The notes: a model not told the origin generated them from the sequence alone. A stretch of DNA of 64,000 bases from Blastocladiella emersonii ATCC 22665 (GCA_025594325.1 JANHCV010000002.1:1426001-1490000), one strand, 5' to 3'. Positions 9,136 to 21,169 are shown, numbered from the stretch's first letter. Numbers and translations: made by a program.

Positions 9136-10800
9136 ATGCAACTCGACCATCTGAGCAGCGGCTACAAATTGCCCGCGTCTGAGGTCACAACCTACAAGGT
9201 CGCCTCCGTCGCCAACCTCGCACTTGCCCTGATATGTCTCCTCCGGTCGCTGTTCGAGGGGTACCAGGAGCTGGGACCGCGGCTCGCCGCCGCCATCGAG
9301 GAGGCCCGCGGCGCGGATGAGCCCGTCGCTACAAGCCAGCCGCTCGAGTCGGACACGCTGCCCAGACGGACGCTCACCCGCAAGCTGTCCATTGCCGTTC
9401 GCGGCCAGCACCACCCGAGCCGCCGGACCAGCGATCTGGGTTCGACGGCGGGCTCGTCGAGCCGGCGGCGCAACTCATCGTTCCTCCGCACCATCCGCAT
9501 CCTGTTAACCGCCTTCCACTTCACCGACATTCGCTGGACTCTGATGGCCGTCCTGAGCGCCATGACCACGGCGCAAGCGGCCGTGGATGTGCACCACGCG
9601 CACCTGAGCCCGACGTTCCCGTTTGTCCACATGTACCCGGAACACGCCATGGTGACGTGGGTCAATTATTGTATCACGGGCTCTCTCGGCAGCTTCATTG
9701 CGCTCACGCGCGTCAGTGTCGTGTGTCTCAAACGCACGCGCGTTAGGCGCCTCATGTGGCCGATCACGCTCGCGTGCGCCGCCGTGCTGATCCCGCTCAA
9801 CCTCGTCTTCGGGCTCGAGAGCGTCCTCGAGACGCAGAACAACGACACGTGGGCCGAGTACGTGGTTCCGACGTGGCTCACTGAGATCAACATCATCCAG
9901 TTCGCGACCATCATCTTCTTCACCTCGTACAGCTACTGGTCCGCCTTCGCCAAGACGACGCCGGCGCCATCGTCGCAGGTCACGTCGTCGCGCCGCGCGC
10001 TCTTCTCGACCTCGTCGGTCGCTCTCGACCAGCAGCCGTCGACAGCGTCGGCCTCGTTCGCGACGATCCTCCGGCCGTGGCGCGCGACGTCCCTCGCCGC
10101 GTCCGTCTGGCGGCCGGGGACCATCTGGCGCGGCAAGCAGGAGGCCAAGGCCATGTCGCTCCCGCCGACACCGGTCTCGACGACGCCGGCCGCGCTGCGC
10201 CTCAACTCGAACTCGCCCAACTCGGGCGCGCCCATGTCGCCGCTCTCGTCCTCGCCGCGCGAAGCGTACGCACTCTCGCCCGCCATGGATCCTGGGCTAT
10301 CGCCGCCCGCGCCCGTACCCAGCCCCGGCCCGGACAGCGGCGACGCGGTGACCGTCGGCGTGGGCAGCACCGTGAGCGACGCGACGTCCGCCTCTTCGTC
10401 CTCGCCCGTGCGCGCGGCGACTCCCGCCGCAACCCCCGCCGCCGCCCCACTCTCGCCCGCGCGCCGGTCCAAGCTGCTCATCTCGGTACGCCGGATCTAC
10501 GGCCTGCTCGCGCTCTCGTACACGGTCGGGTGGATCGGGACCGTCGCGCTGCTGCTTTTCCCAAAGACGATGGGTTCGCCGGCGACACGGTCGCCGTTCT
10601 TTGGGCTGCTGTGCTGCGGCGCCATCTTCCTCGAGTCCCAATTTCGGACTATCGTGCGCGCTCAAGCACGACTCACGCGGGCGCCCGCGCGGCAGGCCGA
10701 CACGCACTTCGACGACGCGACGTGGCGCACGCGCGCCGAGTCCGGGTCGTCGTCGAGGAACACGCTCGGCGCGACGACGGGGACGGCGGGCAAGGGATGA
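9136..10800 (+). CDS. Seven-helix membrane protein, tandem copy C
   Basis: Open frame of 554 residues from the ATG at 9136, aligned with copy A over nearly its full length. It shares the N-terminal SGYKLPASEV, the helix 3-4 block CITGSLGSFIALTRVSVVCL, the TIWRGKQEA motif after helix 5, and the C-terminal SPFFGLLCCGAIFLESQF and RAQARLTRAPARQA. Seven hydrophobic segments can be counted, with a long Ser/Pro/Thr-rich loop (about residues 275-450) between helices 5 and 6. The C-terminal tail after the last helix is basic. Possible receptor or sensor; family not recognised and function unknown. Single exon. The stop lies 67 bp from the convergent 3' end of the NADPH oxidase gene. Confidence 0.75.
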   Translation: MQLDHLSSGYKLPASEVTTYKVASVANLALALICLLRSLFEGYQELGPRLAAAIEEARGADEPVATSQPLESDTLPRRTLTRKLSIAVRGQHHPSRRTSDLGSTAGSSSRRRNSSFLRTIRILLTAFHFTDIRWTLMAVLSAMTTAQAAVDVHHAHLSPTFPFVHMYPEHAMVTWVNYCITGSLGSFIALTRVSVVCLKRTRVRRLMWPITLACAAVLIPLNLVFGLESVLETQNNDTWAEYVVPTWLTEINIIQFATIIFFTSYSYWSAFAKTTPAPSSQVTSSRRALFSTSSVALDQQPSTASASFATILRPWRATSLAASVWRPGTIWRGKQEAKAMSLPPTPVSTTPAALRLNSNSPNSGAPMSPLSSSPREAYALSPAMDPGLSPPAPVPSPGPDSGDAVTVGVGSTVSDATSASSSSPVRAATPAATPAAAPLSPARRSKLLISVRRIYGLLALSYTVGWIGTVALLLFPKTMGSPATRSPFFGLLCCGAIFLESQFRTIVRAQARLTRAPARQADTHFDDATWRTRAESGSSSRNTLGATTGTAGKG

Positions 10801-10866
10801 ATGTTTTGTGATTGGTGATGAGTGGATATGGGAATGTACACGTTGATGGTGACGAACAATGGTTGG

Positions 10867-13800
10867 TTAGAAGTTTTCCTTGGCAAACTCGAAGAACGTG
10901 GTCGTGGCCGCGTTGGTCGCGCGGACGACGTGGCCGAGCTCCTTGCCGAGCGCCTTGAGCCCACAAAAGTAGACGCCGACCTTCTTCCCCGGGTACAGCG
11001 CGGCCGTCTGGGCAAAGATGGACGCCCAGTGCGGGCGGCCCCACGTCACGGCCGAGTTCTGGTGCATGCCCGTGAGGAGGCACCGGCCGCCGGCGCGCCG
11101 CTTGGCGAGCTCGAGCCCCCACCACAGCATGAACGACGCGAGCTCGTCGCCGCCCTTGGCGCACGTCAGGAACGTGTGGACGCGCAGGACCCGCAGGACC
11201 GCCGGGTCGACGCTGCGCAGCGCCTCGCTCATCCACTTGAACCCGTCCTGGTCGCGGTTCAGCCAGTAGAAGTCGATGCGCTTGAGCGGCTTCGGGTCCG
11301 CGACCACCGACGACGCGCGCGAGCTCGCGACGCCGCTGCCGGGTGCGCCCGCGAACACGGTCGTGCGCCGCCGCCGCGCCTGGCTCGCGCGCACCATGTG
11401 CTGCACCTCCTGCAGGATCGACAGGAACGGCGTGCACCCGACGCCCGTGGCGATGAACATGACGTGGTCGTGCTCGAAAAAGGACTGCGACGGCGCGCCG
11501 AAGATGCCGTCGATGCGGACCTCGAGGACCGGCCGCGGCGGCGCGACCGACGCTGTGGCGCTGCCGGTGACGGGGTACGGGCCGGTCGTCGAGTTGACCA
11601 TGGTGTCGTCGGCGCCCTCGACCATGGACCCGAGCGACAGGTAGCTCTTCATGAAGTTGAGGCTGGTCGGCGTCATGCCGACATCGATCGACGTGTGGTG
11701 CCGCACCGAGTCCATGGATGCGTTGCGCGCGAGATCGGTCGCACCCGGGGCTGGCTGTGGCGCTGCTGCGCCGGTGCCCGTGCGGCTGCCCAGCGACGAC
11801 ATGAGCGAGCCGGCGAACGCGCTCGGGCGCGCCGCGACGGTCGGGTCGGGCCGGCGGGGCCACGAGATGGAGATGCCGTTGTTCGCGTTGGCGGCGGGTA
11901 GTGTTGGGGCCGTTGGCGCCGCGGGGCTCGTCGCCTCGGACTCGGCGACCGAGAGCGACGGGGACCGGTCCGTGTCCATCTCGTCGCCGCAGCTGGCGGT
12001 GCTCGCGCGGGTCGCGTCCTTGTCTCCGGCGCCCGAGACGCCGCCGTTGAGGGCGCGCACCATGGCCGTGAGCTCGATCCCGCCCTTACCGCCGCCCGCT
12101 ACGGCGTCGTCAGCGCCGCCGCTGCCCTCGAGCATCGGCTCAACGGCCTTGAACACGGCGGACGTCCAGTCGCCGGCGCGCTTGATGCGGAGCGTGAGGA
12201 ACGGGTCGGACCCGCACGACGTGAGCGAGAAGGGGTGCCACTCGAGGTTCGAGACCGACGGCACGTTGAGGAAGATGTACTGGCCCGCAACGTACTTGCT
12301 GACGAACGGCGGCTTGTCGAGGACGAGCACGAGCGTATCGGCCTGGACCACGGCCTCGCGCACGCGCACCTTGTACGAGGCGCGGTGCACGCGGAGCAGC
12401 CGCTCGACCGTGTACGCGAACACGGGCACCGAAATGTACTTCCAGGTGCTGGGCGGCGCGAGCAGCGCCGAGGACCCGTGCAGGAGGAGCAGGACGACGC
12501 CGACCGTGAACAGGTGGTGCGTGTACCAGAACCGCTCAAAGTGCGCGCGGCGCGTGGCGCTGCCCGAGGTCGCGGCCATGGCGAGGAACACGACGACGAG
12601 CGCCCACCCGGTCCACCCGGGCACGCTGCGCAGGTGCAGGTCGACGTAGCCGAGGTCCGGCAGCCCGAGCGCCTTGCGCGCGGCCGCGTCGTTGACGAGG
12701 ACCGGGATGGTCTTGACGCAGTGGCACAGTGTGTGGACGAGGCCGGCGACGATGAAGATGACGCCCGTGTACTTGTGCCACACGATGTTCTTGTTAATGG
12801 GCACCCACGCGAGGAACTTGACGTCGCGCAGCGCCGTGAGCAGCGTGCGGCACACGAGCAGGAACAGGAACACGCCCGTCGTGTTGACGATGTTGGCGCA
12901 CCCCTTGGCCACGGGCACCCAGTACCCGAACTTGGCCACGACTACCGGGTTGCTCGCGTACTTGTGGAAGTTGTACGCGAACATGCCGCCGACCACGAGC
13001 GCGAAGAAGGCCACGCACATCCACTTTGGGCCCTCGCTCAGCCACAGCGTGTAAATCCACCGCTGCCACGTCACGGGCGGCACCCCGTCGTCGTCAGCGC
13101 CGCGCGCGACAACCGAGGCCGTGGCCATGGTGGCGCCCGTCGTCGCGCGCATGAGCCCGAGGTCGCGCGGCTTCGGCTGGTCTCCTGGTCCCGGCGCGCC
13201 GGGCCGCGCCGCGTGCGAGTGCGCCTGCAGGTCGTCGACGTCGAACTGGATCCGCGACCCGCGGCGGAGGAGCCAGCCAGCGGCGTCGCGCACCGTCGAC
13301 TTGCGGCGGAGCCCGCGCGCACGTGCCGTGTCGCCGTCGGCCTTGGGGCTCATAAACCCGCCGGCCCCGCCCATGGAGAACCGCGCCGCGGTCGGGGTGA
13401 CGGGGAACGCGAGCCCGAGGTGGTCCTGGTCCGTGATATCGACCTCCTTGTTGACGGTGGTTCGCGTGAGCGGGAGCCCGATCTTGGCGAGGTTCCAGCG
13501 GCGCGTGACGAGGAGAAAGTCGTGGAACGAGACGACGCCGTCCGAGTCGACGTCGAGCTTGTCCATGACGCTGGTCACGAGCAGCTCCATGTCGTCGGGC
13601 CGCAGGTACAGCGCGTTGGCCTTGACGGCGCCGCGCAGCACGTTCTCGACGACGGCGCGCGTCACGTCGCCGTCGCCCGCCGCGTCCAGGATCCGGTACA
13701 GCACCGCGAGCTTCTGCTCGTGCACGAGCGCCGCGTTCACGTCGTCGCCGTCAGCGCCCGCTCCAGAGGCTGCGGGAGCGAGCAGCGAGATGAGCGGCAG

Positions 13801-15442
13801 GAACGTGTCGAGGTCCAGCTCGACGAGGTCCGGGTCGCTCTCGACCGCGTGCACGCCCAGCAGCTCCTGCACGTGCGACGCCTGGTTGCGCAGGCCGGGG
13901 GCGAGCGTCTGCCACTGGTCGCGCGTGATGACTACAGCACCGACGTGCCCCGCCGGCGCGTCGTCTTCGGGATGCACGGGCGACTCGTGGTCGTGGTACG
14001 CATCCGCGCCCTCGATCGACGGCGCGACGCCGTTCGGCGCCTCGATATCGACGGGCACGACCACCGCGTGCTCGACGGGCGTGTCGGCGCGCGACGCGGG
14101 CGTCCCGCCACGGTCGATCGTCGACGCCGCGGTCGTCGTGATAACGAGGTCGGACCCAGCAGCCTCGGGCTTGGTGACCGAGTCGACGAGCTCGCGGAGC
14201 GCCGAGAACCCAGCGCGGTCGAGCGTGCGGGGCTTGTCGCTGTCGGACTCGGACCCCGAGTCGTTCCCGCCGGCGTGGACGTTATCCGCGCTCGCGGTGC
14301 GGCGCAGCGACAGCGACCGGGCGAGCGTCGACGCGATCGACGACGCGGGTTTCGGGACGGGCGGGACGAGCGACGGGTCCGAGTTGCTGCGCTCGATGCG
14401 GTTGAGCGTGGCCATGCGGCGCAGCGTCATGGGGACGGGCGACGGGGTCCCGCCGCTACCAGACTCGCGCTCCTGCTGCTGTTGCTGCTGTTTGGCCTGC
14501 CGCCGCTCGAGCAGCGTCAGCGTGCGCGTGAGGGTCGGCGCGCCGAGCGTCACGGTCGCAGGGCTCGGCGTGCGCACCGACCCGCTCCGGCCGAGCGTCT
14601 GCGCCGTGTGCGAGCGTAGCAGCGGCGGGGCGGGTGGCCGTGGCGCTGCCGCAGGAGCGGGAGCGGGCGCAGCGGCGGTCTCGGCGAGCGGGGCCGTGTC
14701 GTAGCTGGAAGCCGACTCTTCATCTACAGGTACGACGAACCGGGTCAGCGACGGTGTGATGCGAACCGTGATCAGCCAGCGTACCGCTCGACCCCGCGTG
14801 GACGCCTCCGACATCCTCCTCGCGCCCGTGAGACCGACCACGGCGACCGCGCCCCGGGGACACGGCGTCGGCCATATCGACGTCGACCGTGACGCCGCCC
14901 GTGGTGTCGGCGTCCGAGTTGGACTCGGGGTGCGGGTCGACCGACGCGTACGTCGACACCTCGAACCCGTTGGTCATGATGCCCGGGGACGGCAGCGCGC
15001 CGGTGGCGGCGTCGAGGCGCGGGCGGAAGTTGAGCGTCGGCGACAGCGGATCGGGCGGGCCTGCCGCGGGCTCGTCGGCTGACGAGTGCGACAGCGGGTA
15101 CCGCGCCGAGACGGCGGCAAAGACCTCTGTCGTCGGGAAGAAGTCGCCGCCGCCATCGTGGTCGCTGTCACCGTGCTGGTGCCGCGCATCAGCGCCGCCG
15201 TGCCCGTTCATGTCAGCGGCAGCAGCGCTCGTGCGCGCGAAATCGAGCGGCGGGAGCGATGGCGGCTCGGCCGCGACGGGCGGCGAGTCTGCGAAGGTGT
15301 CCTCGGGGATGGACGCCGGGGTACGAGGCAGGGACGGCCGGGTGCCGAACCCAACCGACTGCGTGAGCGACTTGATGGAGAGGGACCGCTTCAGCGAGGA
15401 GGGCGATGATGCGTGGTGGTCGGGCGTCTGCTTGCCCTTCAT
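10867..15442 (-). CDS. EF-hand NADPH oxidase (NOX family), two exons
   Basis: Spliced model of 1504 residues. Exons are 15442-14785 and 14723-10867; the 61-nt intron starts GTACGC, has a CTGAC branch-like site and ends TAG. Domain order: a disordered Ser/Pro/Ala-rich N-terminus of over 500 residues; an EF-hand region near residue 600 (LDVDSDGVVSFHDF); a six-helix ferric-reductase domain at about 780-1000 with haem-histidine candidates in WHKYTG, VHTLCHC and WYTHHLF; an FAD site WHPFSLTSCGSDP; a long inserted linker; and an NADPH domain with TGVGCTPFLSIL. It ends FFEFAKENF, like other NOX proteins. These enzymes move electrons from NADPH across a membrane to oxygen, making superoxide; the EF-hand suggests calcium control. 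The frame stays open upstream to 15682, so the start could be earlier. Confidence 0.9.
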
Positions 15443-15792
15443 GGTGCCGGACGGTGCAGGCTCGGAGGGAGAGAAGGGGGAGAGGAGACCGGGTGCGGGC
15501 CGATTCGGGCGGGTCGTCGAAGCAGGGCAGCAGCACGGGGTTGCGACGGGTGCCCGGGTCGAGTCGCTGAGGGAGACGCAGCGGCTGCCTTCTGGCGAGA
15601 ATCGGGAAGGCGGGCGGGGCAGCGGGCGAGGGGAAGCGCGACGGAAGGTGACGCGCGGCGACGCGGCGTGACGAGGTAACAATCAGCGGTGTCTCCCACC
15701 GCGCCCGCCGAACGTGACCGCGGTGCGAGACGCGTCGCTCATGTCATCACCCCACCCCACCCGCTACCCAAAAAATGATTCATACATTTAAT

Positions 15793-17757
15793 CTACAGCA
15801 CAACCGAAACCATCCGCGTCTCAGTGAGCACCGCGAACCCTCCCGCGCGCCCGCCGGCCATGCGGAGCGGCGTAAGCCCAACGATCTCGTCACTGCCGAG
15901 ATCCAGGACGTGCTGCGGCGCGCGGTGGTCGCGTCCGCCGGGCGGCGGCATGTACACGTAGACGTGGCCGCGCGACTCGGCGAGCGCCGTGAACTGTGGC
16001 GTGGCCACCGCGAGCCGCTTGTCGCGCTTGGACGCCTGCACGTAGCTGAACGCGTGCGCGGTTGCCGAATGCACGAGCGCCGGGGGTGCGTCGGTCTCCG
16101 ACTCGGCCGCGTGCGTGTACAGCACGCCGTCGACGTCGCTCTTGAGGCAGATCCCGGCCGGCCACGCGGGGCACAGGAACTGGTGGATGCCCGTCGACAC
16201 GGGCTCGACGGTCGCCGCGGGTCCGGACCCGGACCGCGTGCACCGCGCGAGGTACAGCGTGGCCTCGTCGACCAGCAGGTCGATCTCCTCCTGCCCGTTG
16301 AGGATCGACGCGGGGCCCGGGCCGGGGACCGCGCGGCCCTCGAGCGCGGCGGGCGCCGCGAGGTCGGCCGTGTACTTTTCGAGCTGCTCGCGGAAGCGGG
16401 CCACCTCGGACGGGTCCACCGTCTCGAGGACGGGCGTCCGGGAAACCGACTCGTCGAGGAGACTCGACCACCGCGTGCCGGGGTCGCCCTTCTCGAGGTG
16501 CAGCGTCAGGTGCCGGTTCGCCTCGAGCGTCCACACGCAGTCGTCGGGGTCGACGGTGCCCCACAGCTTGCCGTCGAGGACGACCACGGTGCGGTGCGTC
16601 GTCGCGTCTTCGGCCTTGACGGGCAGGTCATCAACGACCAGGTGCACGCCGGAGCGCGTGAACCGGCACCGGATCTGGCGCTTCTCGACCGGCGCGCCGC
16701 GGAACGAGACGTGCACCGACACGTCCTGCTCCGTCTGCTGCCACACCCACGAGTACTGGTCGCACGCGAACACGGTCGACGGCGGCTCGTTCCCCACAAC
16801 ATCCGTGTCCATGGCCTGCGATGGAACGGGCGTGTCCTCGAACAGGTCGCCCGACCCGGACCGCACCGGCGCATTGGACGCGACCCACGCGTGGTCGGGC
16901 CCCGTGAGCCGCGCGTACAGCGGGTGGCTGAGCGTGGTCCACTGCGGCTCCGCGGTCAGGGGCTCGAGGAGCGCGGGCACGCCGTCGAGCTCCATGACGT
17001 CGCCGAGATCGAGCGAGAAGACGAGCCGGACGCCGTGAAACTGCGACACGGTGCGCGCGCGCTGCTGCGCGGACGAGGACGCGGCAGGCAGCTGTTCCTC
17101 GGACACCCAGTACGCGAGGACGTGTGCCGCCGCCGCCGCGCCGTCGTCGCTTGCGGGGAACACGGCGGCGTCAGCGGCGGCAAGCGGCTGCGGGTGCGTG
17201 TACACGCCGACGACGGACCGCGACACGAGGTGGACCAGGTGCAGCGACCCGACGCCGTCGCTCACCACGACGTGCGTCGTGGGCTGCGCGGGGTCAGAGT
17301 GCCGCACGGGTACGATCGCGGGGACCAGCGCGGTCGCTTGCACGCCCAGCGTCGATAGCGACTGCGTCAGCGGGACGGCGAAGTGGACGGCGCCCTACAC
17401 ATTCGGACAGCGTAAGTCCCGCGGCCAGATCGGTCGATAGCCGCGAGCCGCACGCACCTGCCGGTCAAGAACGACAAGCCGCCAGTTCTGGTCGAGGAAC
17501 GCGAGCTGTCCCTGGCCGAGGTCCGCGAGGTTGTTGAAGGCCATGCGCGCGGACGCCATGGCGAACCCGGGGTTGCTCGCGCCCGCCTGGTGCCGGTCCA
17601 GGAACGCGAAAGTGATGGGCGCCGACGGCGCGGCCGACTCGTGGACCTGGCCCGGCGCGAGCGGCGCGAGCTTGTAGCCCTCAAAGTTGGGGTCGAGCAG
17701 CTCGCGGCGCACGCGCAGGTGCGGCTGCGCGGGCTGGTTCATGGCGCCGAAGGTCAT
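15793..17757 (-). CDS. NUDCD1: NUDCD1-like CS-domain protein
   Basis: Spliced model of 633 residues. Exons are 17757-17458 and 17394-15793; the 63-nt intron begins GTGCGT after CAG and ends TAG, phase 0. The N-terminus carries LRVRRELLDPNFEGYKL, the signature I associate with the start of animal NUDCD1 (CML66). A CS (p23/HSP20-like) domain follows mid-protein: YSWVWQQTEQDVSVHV, then KLWGTVDPDDCVWTLE and a LTLHLEKGDPGTRWSSLL end. The C-terminal third is a second beta-rich segment. Members act as HSP90-type co-chaperone partners connected with dynein and COPI (family knowledge). The expected size is about 580 residues in animals, so this copy is full length. It shares a 3'-to-3' gap with no other gene; the AKR gene lies upstream on the same strand. 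Confidence 0.8.
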
Positions 17758-17938
17758 TGCAGGGAGTGGGGAAGCTCGATCGAGCGGGGGTGAGGGAGGG
17801 AGGGGAGAAGCGGTGGTGGTCGCTGGCGACGCAGCAGGACCTCGCGTCTCTCGCCGACCTCGCGACCATCAAACTCGCACGGACAAGGGGGATTGGGTTG
17901 AAGGAAACAAGATGATGTATGTGAATCGACGACACTAC

Positions 17939-19066
17939 TTAGAAGAGGCCGCGGATAGCGACGGGGAGGTAGGGCGCCTCGAGCGCGGCCTTCTCCTCGG
18001 CCGTGAGCGTGATGTCGAGCGCAGCGACCGCGTCCTCGAGGTAGGCGACCTTGTTGATGCCGACGATGGGCGCCGTGACCTCTGGCTTGGCGAGGACCCA
18101 GGCGAGCGCGATCTGCGACGCGGGAACGCCGCGCGCGGCCGCGACCTTGCGGAGGGCGGCGAGGATGCGGTCGTCGGTGGTCGCGACAATGGCCTTGGCG
18201 CGGTCCTCGTCCGAGAGCTCGGCCGTGTTCTCGGCCGACGACTCGGTGACGTGCATGCTGCGGAACGAGTCGGTTTGTGCGCGCAGCGAGGTGGCCGACT
18301 TGCCCTTGTCCGAGAGCAGGCCGCCGGCGAGCGGCGACCACGGGATCACGCCGACGCCGAGGTCGCGGCACAGCGGCAGCATCTCGCGCTCCTCCTCGCG
18401 GTACGCCAGGTTGACGAGGTTCTGCATGCTGACGAACTTGGTCCACCCGCGGCGCTCGGCGACGGCCTGCGCCTTGGCGAACTGCCACGCGTACATGGAC
18501 GAGGCGCCAATGTACCGCACCTTGCCGGCCTTGACCAGGTCGTGCAGCGCCTCCATGGTCTCCTCGATGGGCGTGTTGCTGTCCCAGCGGTGGATCTGGT
18601 ACAGGTCAACGTAGTCGGTGCCGAGGCGCGCGAGCGACGCTTCGACCGCCTCGAAAATGTACTTGCGCGACAGCCCGCGCTTGTTGGCCATGGCGTACGC
18701 GGGCAGCGGCGCGAAGGCGTCCTGGGCGCCAGGCGTGTCGCTGATCTGGAAGTTGACCTTGGTTGCAACTACAATCTCGTTGCGCTTGATGCCGTACTTG
18801 CGCATGAAGTCCCGGAGCAAAGTTTCGGACACGCCGTTCGAGTATACGTCGGCCGTGTCGAAGAAGTTGATCCCGGCGTCCCACGCGGCCTTGAGCAGCG
18901 GCAGCGACTTGTCGGCGTCGAGCACCCACGGCTGCCACTCGGGCGACCCGTACGACATCATGCCGACGCAGATGCGAGAGACCTGCAGGCCCGACTTGCC
19001 GAGCCGCGCGTAGTGCATCTTGTGCGCGTTCGGGCGCTCGGTCGAGGTGGCGGCAGCGGTCGACAT
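17939..19066 (-). CDS. Aldo/keto reductase
   Basis: Uninterrupted frame of 375 residues from the ATG at 19066; the frame is open upstream, but the AKR fold begins shortly after this start (MHYARLGKSGLQVSRI). The catalytic tetrad can be followed: Asp and Tyr in FFDTADVYSNGVSE, Lys in VVATKVNF and His in LYQIHRWD. Downstream are the usual GKVRYIGASS, MQNLVNLAYRE, GVIPWSPLAGG and cofactor-binding APIVGINKV motifs. It resembles the voltage-gated potassium channel beta-like / yakc group of NADPH-dependent reductases that act on aldehydes. The substrate cannot be told. Single exon; the start is divergent from DNAAF3. Confidence 0.92.
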   Translation of the reverse strand: MSTAAATSTERPNAHKMHYARLGKSGLQVSRICVGMMSYGSPEWQPWVLDADKSLPLLKAAWDAGINFFDTADVYSNGVSETLLRDFMRKYGIKRNEIVVATKVNFQISDTPGAQDAFAPLPAYAMANKRGLSRKYIFEAVEASLARLGTDYVDLYQIHRWDSNTPIEETMEALHDLVKAGKVRYIGASSMYAWQFAKAQAVAERRGWTKFVSMQNLVNLAYREEEREMLPLCRDLGVGVIPWSPLAGGLLSDKGKSATSLRAQTDSFRSMHVTESSAENTAELSDEDRAKAIVATTDDRILAALRKVAAARGVPASQIALAWVLAKPEVTAPIVGINKVAYLEDAVAALDITLTAEEKAALEAPYLPVAIRGLF

Positions 19067-19487
19067 GGTTCGGTTGGTTTGCTTCGTGGATGTGTTGGTT
19101 TGTGTTGGACGAAAGAAAGGAGGGGAGCAGCCGGCTTTTATCGACAGGAAGAGGGGCCAGCGGGTTTGTCCGACGGCGATCGGCGAGCGCTCCGGCGGAA
19201 CGCTGCAACGCGTTGCGCCACCCGCCGGAGCTCTTTCGCCTCGCCGCCGGGCCCGGCCGCTGACCGTGGGACTCTCATGCACGACGCACCTCACGCGGGC
19301 CACGCTGCACATGCGAATAAATCAACGTGTCTCCGCAATGGATCGGCAGAGCATCAGGTGAGCTCACGTCGTGGACGCGTTCCGCGCGTTCCGCGCGCTT
19401 CGACGCGTTCGCTTCGCGGAGCCCAAGTCCCGGCAGCGACGCGAGCCGCCTCCTCTCTTACCGCAACGATACACACTACGCTAGCAA
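19067..19487. promoter_or_regulatory. Divergent promoter region, AKR / DNAAF3-like
   Basis: 420 bp between two divergent starts. It contains GTTGCGCCAC at 19212-19221, a one-base variant of the ten-base motif repeated through this window. No TATA box is obvious on either side. Confidence 0.4.
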
Positions 19488-21169
19488 ATGGAGGGCAAGG
19501 GCACCGTGTGCATGTATGCCGCGTCCAAGGCGCTGGACCTGCTGGACCTCGGTACGGCCGCGTCGTCGATCGACTGCCGACTTCGAGCCCGCGGAGCCTG
19601 ACTGCCGGCGTCTTCAGGGACGGTGTACGAGGAGACCAACGTCCTCAACCGGTTCAAGTCGCCGACCGAGATCGTCGACTACAGCTCGCCCGCGGCCGAC
19701 GGCGGCGCGGGACCCGTCCACCTCGTCCTGCTCGGCGTGTGCGACCCGTCGACCGTCATTAAGACGATTTCGCGGGCTCGCCGGCATGGTAACCGACCGC
19801 TCCACGTACGCTCCTTGTCCCGGACCGACCGCGCGTCCGTTTCTCACGACGCACCCGCCGCTAGATCACGATCAGCGAGCCGCAGGCGACGCTGCTCGCG
19901 CGGCACATGCTGCTGCTGTACATTGCGCTGGACCCGTCGCTCGACGAGCTCAGCTACACGGAGCGCACCGAGCTGTTCCTCGAGTTCTACGGCTCGCTGT
20001 ACATTCGCGAACGCTCGCAGCAGTGGCTCGTCGGCGCCACGGACCATCTCATTCGGTACCACATCACCTTCCTCACCCTCGCTTGCGCACCTCATCGCTC
20101 ACACCGTCCCCCGAAATAGCGCCGTGACGGATGGCAAGGGCCTGCTCGGCAACCTCATCGACTTTGACAAGCTGCGGTACCGCGAGCGCGACGACCTCGA
20201 GTTCGTCTTCAAGTTCTGGCGCGGCGCCAAGCCCATGCCGCTCGACCAGATGTGGGACTTCCGCCTCAAGCGCTTCTACGGCGCGCGCTACGACTCGCGG
20301 GAGAACGCCGTTGACTGGGACTACCACATGCGCCTCAAGAACAACGTGCGTCGCGGAGCCTTGCTGCTCCTTCACCTCCCCTTCTCACTCGTCTCCCGGT
20401 GTAGACCAAGTACATCACAAAACACGAGTTCCTCGAGTGGCGGCAGACGGGCCACGCCTTCACCGTGCGCGACTCCGCCCGCGTGCAGCCGAACCGCACC
20501 CTCGCCGCCGTCGACGCGCTGTTCGACCCCGCCGAGGGCGTCAAGGCCGCGAAATGGGGCTACTTCGGTGACGTCTCCACCGGCCCGTGGCCCGCGTGGT
20601 GCACCGACACCGAGTTCAAGGACCCGCTCCTCAAGACCGCCAACGACCTGCCGACGCACGCCGGGTCCGACATCGCGCTGCACAACGTGGTCGCCGCGAT
20701 CCGCGAGTGGCACACGGGCCGGCCCGACGACGGGCCCGTCGTCGGCGCTGAGACGCCGAGGGTCAAGATTACGTTCCTCTCGTGCGAGCCGGCGCGCGCG
20801 ATGGGGAAGATCGCGCCGGGGAGCGTCGATGTCGCGGTCTTCGGGTCCGCCCTCGCGCACCGCGCGGCCGACCTCGTCCCGCGCATGCGTGACGCGAAGG
20901 AGGCGGCGATCTGCGTCGAGACGGCCAGATGGCACCTCGACCTCTCGCCCGCGCAGCGCGGCGCGTACTGCGAGAAGGTCGTCGAGATGGTGACGGGCAA
21001 GGGGACGGCGGGCGCGATGGCCCTGTCGCGTCGCCAGGCGCGCAAGCTGTGGGAGGCCAGCGGCAAGTGGGAGGCCGTCGGCGGCGCGTGGGACTACCTC
21101 GTGTTCTCGCCGCGGCGGGCCGAGGGCGAGGAGAGCGACGGCGACAAGGTCGCTGAGGCGGCATCGTGA
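19488..21169 (+). CDS. DNAAF3: Axonemal dynein assembly factor 3 (DNAAF3/PF22-like), five exons
   Basis: Spliced model of 477 residues. Exons are 19488-19551, 19618-19805, 19865-20055, 20120-20345 and 20405-21169. The introns are 59-66 nt and all phases agree. Motifs expected of DNAAF3 occur in order: VHLVLLGVCDPSTVIKTISRA, a segment ending LLARHMLLLYIAL, LRYRERDDLEFVFKFW, MWDFRLKRFYGARYDSREN.VDWD, EFLEWRQTGHAFTVRDS, and GYFGDVSTGPW. The family is a methyltransferase-like cytoplasmic factor needed to pre-assemble outer and inner dynein arms before transport into cilia. Its presence implies an organism with motile flagella at some stage. The stop lies 19 bp from the stop of the convergent FUZ-like gene. 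Confidence 0.88.

Noticed and set aside
12235-14619. 794-codon plus-strand open frame opposite the NADPH oxidase
   Set aside because: It is the complement of a well-supported GC-rich exon; its product is Arg/Val/His-rich with no domain.
15775-17358. 527-codon plus-strand frame opposite the NUDCD1-like gene
   Set aside because: Antisense shadow; the minus strand holds a CS domain and a conserved N-terminus.
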